Part shown: positions 44,263 to 47,256 of the stretch, piece by piece
Layout: the number at the start of each line of letters is the position of its first letter
Numbering within the stretch: position 1 is the stretch's first letter
Assembly: GCA_017307285.1 (NCBI GenBank)
Contig: JAFKFI010000084.1
Span: forward strand, 1 to 47,256
DNA from: Alphaproteobacteria bacterium
Lineage (GTDB): Bacteria; Pseudomonadota; Alphaproteobacteria; Acetobacterales; Acetobacteraceae
DNA length: 47,256 nucleotides
Direction of reading: 5' to 3'
Position numbers and translations under genes: made by a program
The notes under the pieces: model-generated
The model's database searches: none
Told to the model about the DNA's origin: nothing
What the model saw: the letters and a program-made list of their open reading frames with translations, nothing else

Positions 44263-45005
44263 TCCGCCGTCTTGCCCTGTTGGCTTTCCTAGCGGTGCTC
44301 TTGGTGCCAGGATTCGCTGCCGCGCAATCCGTCAACATCGATCTGGGTGCGGCCGGCCAGGCCGGCGCCACCTCGCGGCTGGTGCAGCTCACGGCGGTGG
44401 TTACCGTGCTGGCGCTGGCCCCGAGCCTGCTCGTGATGGTGACGGCGTTCACGCGGATCGTCATCGTTCTGTCGCTGCTGCGCAGCGCACTGAGCGCGCA
44501 GGGCACCCCGCCCAACACCGTGCTGATCGGGCTCGCCCTGTTCCTGACCTTCTTCGTGATGCAGCCTGTCCTCGATCAGGCATGGACCAGCGGCCTGTTG
44601 CCGATGACGCAGGGGCGCGTCAGCGAGATGGAGGGGCTGCGCCTCGCAACCGAGCCGTTCCGCCACTTCATGAGCGGCAATCTGCGCGGCAGCGACCTAC
44701 AGCTGTTCCTCGACCTTGCGAAGCTGCCCGACCCACCCTCGCCGGACCAGACACCGTGGCGCGCTTTGGTTCCCGCCTTCATGGTGGGCGAGCTGCGCCG
44801 CGCCTTCGAGATGGGCTTCCTGCTGTTCCTGCCCTTCCTGGTGATCGACATGGTGGTCGCCAGCGTACTGATGAGCCTCGGCATGATGATGCTGCCGCCG
44901 AGCGTCGTGGCGCTGCCGTTCAAGCTGATCTTCTTCGTGCTGGTCGATGGCTGGCGGCTGGTCTGCGGCAGCCTGGTGCAGAGCTTTGTCGACACCCATA
45001 GCTGA
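44259..45005 (+). CDS. fliP: Flagellar export protein FliP
   Basis: 248 residues. A signal peptide MIRRLALLAFLAVLLVPGFA ends near AAAQS. The mature part has VVTVLALAPSLLVMVTAFTR, IVIVLSLLRSALSAQGTPPN, VGELRRAFEMGFLLFLPFLV, IDMVVASVLMSLGMMMLPP and VALPFKLIFFVLVDGW, all typical of FliP, the first-assembled ring of the export gate. It is coupled to fliO by an ATGA overlap and converges with speE. Confidence 0.96.
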   Translation: MIRRLALLAFLAVLLVPGFAAAQSVNIDLGAAGQAGATSRLVQLTAVVTVLALAPSLLVMVTAFTRIVIVLSLLRSALSAQGTPPNTVLIGLALFLTFFVMQPVLDQAWTSGLLPMTQGRVSEMEGLRLATEPFRHFMSGNLRGSDLQLFLDLAKLPDPPSPDQTPWRALVPAFMVGELRRAFEMGFLLFLPFLVIDMVVASVLMSLGMMMLPPSVVALPFKLIFFVLVDGWRLVCGSLVQSFVDTHS

Positions 45006-45018
45006 CCGGCCGACGCAG

Positions 45019-45885
45019 CTATCGCGGCAGGTACTCGGCGATGTAGGGCGGCAGGTGGAACGCACTGACATGGATCTCGGGCGTCCAGTAGCGGGTCGTG
45101 CCGAGGATGCCGGCCGCCTCGGCACGTTGCCGGATCGCCCCCAGGCTCGCTTCGGTCAGCGCTGCGTCCTTGGCCGCCCAGCCAAGGGTCATGAAGCCGC
45201 CGACATAGGTCGGCACTGCCGCGATATAGGCGGTGACATGGGGGAAAAACTTGGCACGCCGGGCGCTGGTCTCGCGCAATTCGTCGGCCTGCATGAAGGG
45301 CACGCCGCACTGGTTGACCACGACGCCGCGGGCGGTCAGCACGCGGGCGCAGTTGGCATAGAATTCGTCGGTGAACAACACCTCGCCGACACCGATCGGG
45401 TCGGTGCTGTCGACGATGATGGCGTCGAACGAGGCGTCCGGGGCGCGTCGCACATAGTCGATCCCGTCGCCCACGATCACGTCGGCGCGGGCGTCGTGCC
45501 AGGCGCTGCCGGCGATGTTGGGCATGTGCTGCTTGGCCAGCCGGATCACCTCGCCGTCGATCTCGACCATCACGGCGCGCTGGACGGCGCGGTGCCGTAG
45601 CACGCGGCGCAGCACGCCGCCGTCGCCGGCGCCGATGATCAGAACGTTCGCCGCCGCGCCATGCGCCAGCAATGGCACGTGGGTCAGCATTTCCTGATAG
45701 ACGAATTCGTCGCGCTCGGTGATCTGGATCACGCCGTCGAGCACCATGACGCGGCCGTGCGACGCGGTGTCGAAGATCGCGATGTCCTGGAACGCGCTCC
45801 GCACCCGGGCAAGCTCGCGTCTGACCCGGAAGCGCTGCCCCCAATCGGGATATAGCGTCTCGTTGATCCAGCAATCGGTCGCCAT
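45019..45885 (-). CDS. speE: Spermidine synthase
   Basis: 288 residues from the ATG at 45883-45885, with GGAGGG five bases upstream; a start 20 codons earlier would run through the terminator hairpin. The N-terminal beta barrel ends VLDGVIQITERDEFVYQEML. The Rossmann part has VLIIGAGDGGVLRRVL (GAGDGG 85-90), VMVEIDGEVI, VGDGIDYV and DAIIVDSTDPIG with the catalytic Asp. It transfers an aminopropyl group from decarboxylated SAM to putrescine in the cytosol. It lies downstream of speD but is separated from it by an intrinsic-terminator-like hairpin. Confidence 0.93.
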   Translation of the reverse strand: MATDCWINETLYPDWGQRFRVRRELARVRSAFQDIAIFDTASHGRVMVLDGVIQITERDEFVYQEMLTHVPLLAHGAAANVLIIGAGDGGVLRRVLRHRAVQRAVMVEIDGEVIRLAKQHMPNIAGSAWHDARADVIVGDGIDYVRRAPDASFDAIIVDSTDPIGVGEVLFTDEFYANCARVLTARGVVVNQCGVPFMQADELRETSARRAKFFPHVTAYIAAVPTYVGGFMTLGWAAKDAALTEASLGAIRQRAEAAGILGTTRYWTPEIHVSAFHLPPYIAEYLPR

Positions 45886-45896
45886 CGGTCCCTCCG

Positions 45897-45936
45897 AAAA
45901 ACGCAACGGCCCGGGCGGGAGACCCCGGGCCGTTGC
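45897..45936 (-). terminator. Intrinsic-terminator-like hairpin between speD and speE
   Basis: On the minus strand a perfect 13-pair stem, GCAACGGCCCGGG with CCCGGGCCGTTGC (arms 45924-45936 and 45903-45915), with an eight-base loop, is followed by GTTTTTCGG. The stem begins 20 bases after the speD stop; the T run ends just before the speE ribosome-binding site. It would end most speD transcripts or act as an attenuator for speE. Confidence 0.7.
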
Positions 45937-45955
45937 TCGCGCCAAGGCTACAGGA

Positions 45956-46423
45956 TCAGGCGATCAGCCCGCGCCGCTGCTCGCCGAGACGGATGGAGTC
46001 CGGCCGGAACGCCGCCTTCAGGACCGGCAGCGAATCGTACGGATTGCACGAGCCGCACATGAAGATGTCGATCGCAGCAAAGTCCCGTTCCGGCCAAGTG
46101 TGGATCGAGATATGGCTCTCGGCCAGCACAACCACGCCGGATACGCCGGCATCCGGGCCGAAATGGTGGAAATGGCTGTGCAGGATCGTCGCGCCGGCGG
46201 CGACCGCCGCCTCGCGCAGCGCCGCGTCCACCGCCTCCTTGTCGCTGAGATTCCTCGCACCCCACAAATCCACCAGCAGATGCGTGCCGGCGAACTTCAC
46301 CCCGTCCTTCTCGACGAAGTAGTCTTTCTGCTCCTCGCGGGAGCCATGCCCCGGGTCACTAAGCGTCGTCTGGTTCTCGCTCGGAAGTTCCGAGACCATC
46401 CCCAGCGGGCTGAGTGCGTCCAT
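45956..46423 (-). CDS. speD: S-adenosylmethionine decarboxylase proenzyme
   Basis: 155 residues. GTHLLVDLWGARNLSDKEAV, ILHSHFHHFGPDAGVSGVVV and LAESHISIHTWPE show the bacterial SpeD fold. The chain should cleave itself between Glu102 and Ser103, leaving a pyruvoyl group on Ser103; His108 and Cys123 are in the expected places (FMCGSC). It makes decarboxylated SAM for speE. AGGAGA lies seven bases before the ATG. The first 35 residues are an extra polar extension. A short reading frame lies immediately upstream. Confidence 0.93.
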   Translation of the reverse strand: MDALSPLGMVSELPSENQTTLSDPGHGSREEQKDYFVEKDGVKFAGTHLLVDLWGARNLSDKEAVDAALREAAVAAGATILHSHFHHFGPDAGVSGVVVLAESHISIHTWPERDFAAIDIFMCGSCNPYDSLPVLKAAFRPDSIRLGEQRRGLIA

Positions 46424-46434
46424 CGCGTACTCTC

Positions 46435-46470
46435 CTACCAGTAGACGGCCTGTTGGGCGCGCGCGGACAT
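46435..46470 (-). CDS. Possible leader peptide of speD (11 codons)
   Basis: The ATG at 46468-46470 opens MSARAQQAVYW and stops at TAG 46435-46437, eleven bases before the speD ATG. AGGGGG lies seven bases before its ATG. Its stop codon overlaps the speD ribosome-binding site (TAGGAGA), so translation of the leader could set access to speD. It was read by eye; frames this short occur by chance. Confidence 0.3.
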   Translation of the reverse strand: MSARAQQAVYW

Positions 46471-46594
46471 GCGCGGACCCCCTGGGGCCAAGGAGGGCGG
46501 AACATGGGGAAAAGGGGGGGGGCATGCAAGTGGAATTCGCCCCCGTCGGGTCACCGAATGCGCATGGCGGCGACGCGCCGATAGGTAAGCGGTT

Positions 46595-47256
46595 TCAAGG
46601 GCTCTGGCGCACCGGCGCTATCGCCTTGAGGTCGGCCGGGAGGCCCCGCGCCAACGCGATCTCGCGTCCGACACGGCCGAGATCGGTGCTGCCCTGGAGC
46701 GGTCCCGAGGTCAGCAGGCGGAACATGTCGCCGAGCGGGCCGCCCTCCATCCGCTTGCCCTCGCGCTGACGCAGGGCGGCCAACGCGGCCGGATCGCCGG
46801 CTTGCGCGGTTGCTCCGGCGAGCCGCAGCAAGGTCCGGCGCTGCGCGTCGTTGAGCGAACCGGTCGCAGGCACGGTCTTGTCGGCATAATCGGCGAGCGC
46901 GCGTTCGGCCTGCCGCCAGTCGCGCGCCTCTTCCAGGATATCGGCCCGCGCGGCGTCGGCCTCGGCGCTGCCGATCGGCTCGAGCAACGCAATGGCGGCA
47001 GCCGGATCCCCACGCCGAGCCAGTGCGCGCGCCTTGACCAGGACACGCCGTTGACCGAGCTCCACGGGCAAATCGTCGGAATCCGATGCGGACAGCGCGG
47101 TAAGCGCGCCGTCTGCGTTGCCTTCGCGCAGCCGCGAGGCGGCAAGACGCGCGCCGAACCCCGCACGCGCGGCACCCGTCGAGGATTGCATCAGTTTTGC
47201 CAGCACCGGGTCGGCACGCCTCGGCAGATCGAGCGCGAGCAGGCGATCGGCCAGCC
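46595..47256 (-). CDS. Helical-repeat protein, C-terminal part (partial)
   Basis: The frame enters from the right edge (ADRLLALDLPRRADPVLAKL) and runs about 220 residues to a TGA at 46595. It is Ala/Leu/Arg-rich and built of helix pairs: RLREGNADGALTALSASDSD, RALARRGDPAAAIALLEPIG, DWRQAERALADYADKTVP and TLLRLAGATAQAGDPAALAA. These resemble degenerate TPR/SEL1-like units, although no single unit meets the full consensus. The start, and any domain that gives function, lie outside the window. Confidence 0.65.
   Translation of the reverse strand, partial: LADRLLALDLPRRADPVLAKLMQSSTGAARAGFGARLAASRLREGNADGALTALSASDSDDLPVELGQRRVLVKARALARRGDPAAAIALLEPIGSAEADAARADILEEARDWRQAERALADYADKTVPATGSLNDAQRRTLLRLAGATAQAGDPAALAALRQREGKRMEGGPLGDMFRLLTSGPLQGSTDLGRVGREIALARGLPADLKAIAPVRQSP

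Noticed and set aside
46499-46525. Run of eight G residues upstream of speD as a phase-variable tract
   Set aside because: It lies upstream of the probable start, outside any supported frame. A role in slippage cannot be argued from one sequence.

Overview
The window is GC-rich, densely packed chromosomal DNA from a Gram-negative, flagellated alphaproteobacterium. The best guess is a member of the Rhodospirillales, probably Acetobacteraceae. This rests on lpxB, the flhB-cckA-recA gene order, a PleD homologue, a DUF1127 protein and the codon bias; it is inference, not a database match. No tRNA, rRNA, CRISPR array or intact insertion sequence was seen.

Layout. 1-4.9 kb: end of lpxB, a Gfo/Idh/MocA oxidoreductase on the other strand, then secD-secF and a Bug/TctC-type binding protein translationally coupled to secF. 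5.0-12.1 kb: an EAL protein with a receiver-like N-terminus, an iron alcohol dehydrogenase, a decayed cupin gene beside a REP-like palindrome pair, two small secreted proteins, a DUF1127/LysR divergent pair and an MFS exporter. 12.2-19.1 kb is accessory-looking: a DUF2255 gene, a broken cupin gene divergent from a LysR gene, an RsbQ-like hydrolase fused by translational coupling to a PAS histidine kinase, a PIN-domain fragment, another MFS gene and a less GC-rich lipoprotein segment bracketed by an 18/19-bp direct repeat. 19.1-24.8 kb: a flavoprotein disulfide reductase, RNase R, a Ctp-type S41 protease and rpmG. 24.8-34.2 kb: pleD, a serine-glyoxylate type aminotransferase divergent from a large FAD/Fe-S oxidoreductase, a second EAL protein, then DUF3253, DUF1499 and a BacA/SbmA-like ABC transporter. 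34.4-37.3 kb: methyltransferase, VOC protein, a 2-phosphosulfolactate phosphatase homologue and a cytidine-deaminase-like protein. 37.4-45.0 kb: recA, cckA and a flagellar export/basal-body block (flgB-flgC-fliE-fliQ-fliR-flhB leftward; a hypothetical gene, fliO and fliP rightward). 45.0 kb to the end: speE, speD and the C-terminus of a long helical-repeat protein.

How the genes fit together. The right third joins the flagellar export apparatus with CckA and the left two thirds hold three c-di-GMP proteins (one PleD cyclase, two EAL proteins), so much of the window concerns the motile/sessile decision. speD and speE make spermidine and are separated by what looks like an intrinsic terminator; speD is also preceded by a very short reading frame. 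The most unusual module is the hydrolase/PAS-kinase pair, which resembles the Bacillus RsbQ-RsbP energy-stress input placed on a two-component output.

Stretches without genes: 7345-7635 holds the REP-like pair; 15990-16514 holds a doubtful small ORF and a PIN fragment; 18841-19128 shows nothing recognisable apart from the right-hand direct repeat; 34234-34431 holds a possible promoter and an inverted repeat.
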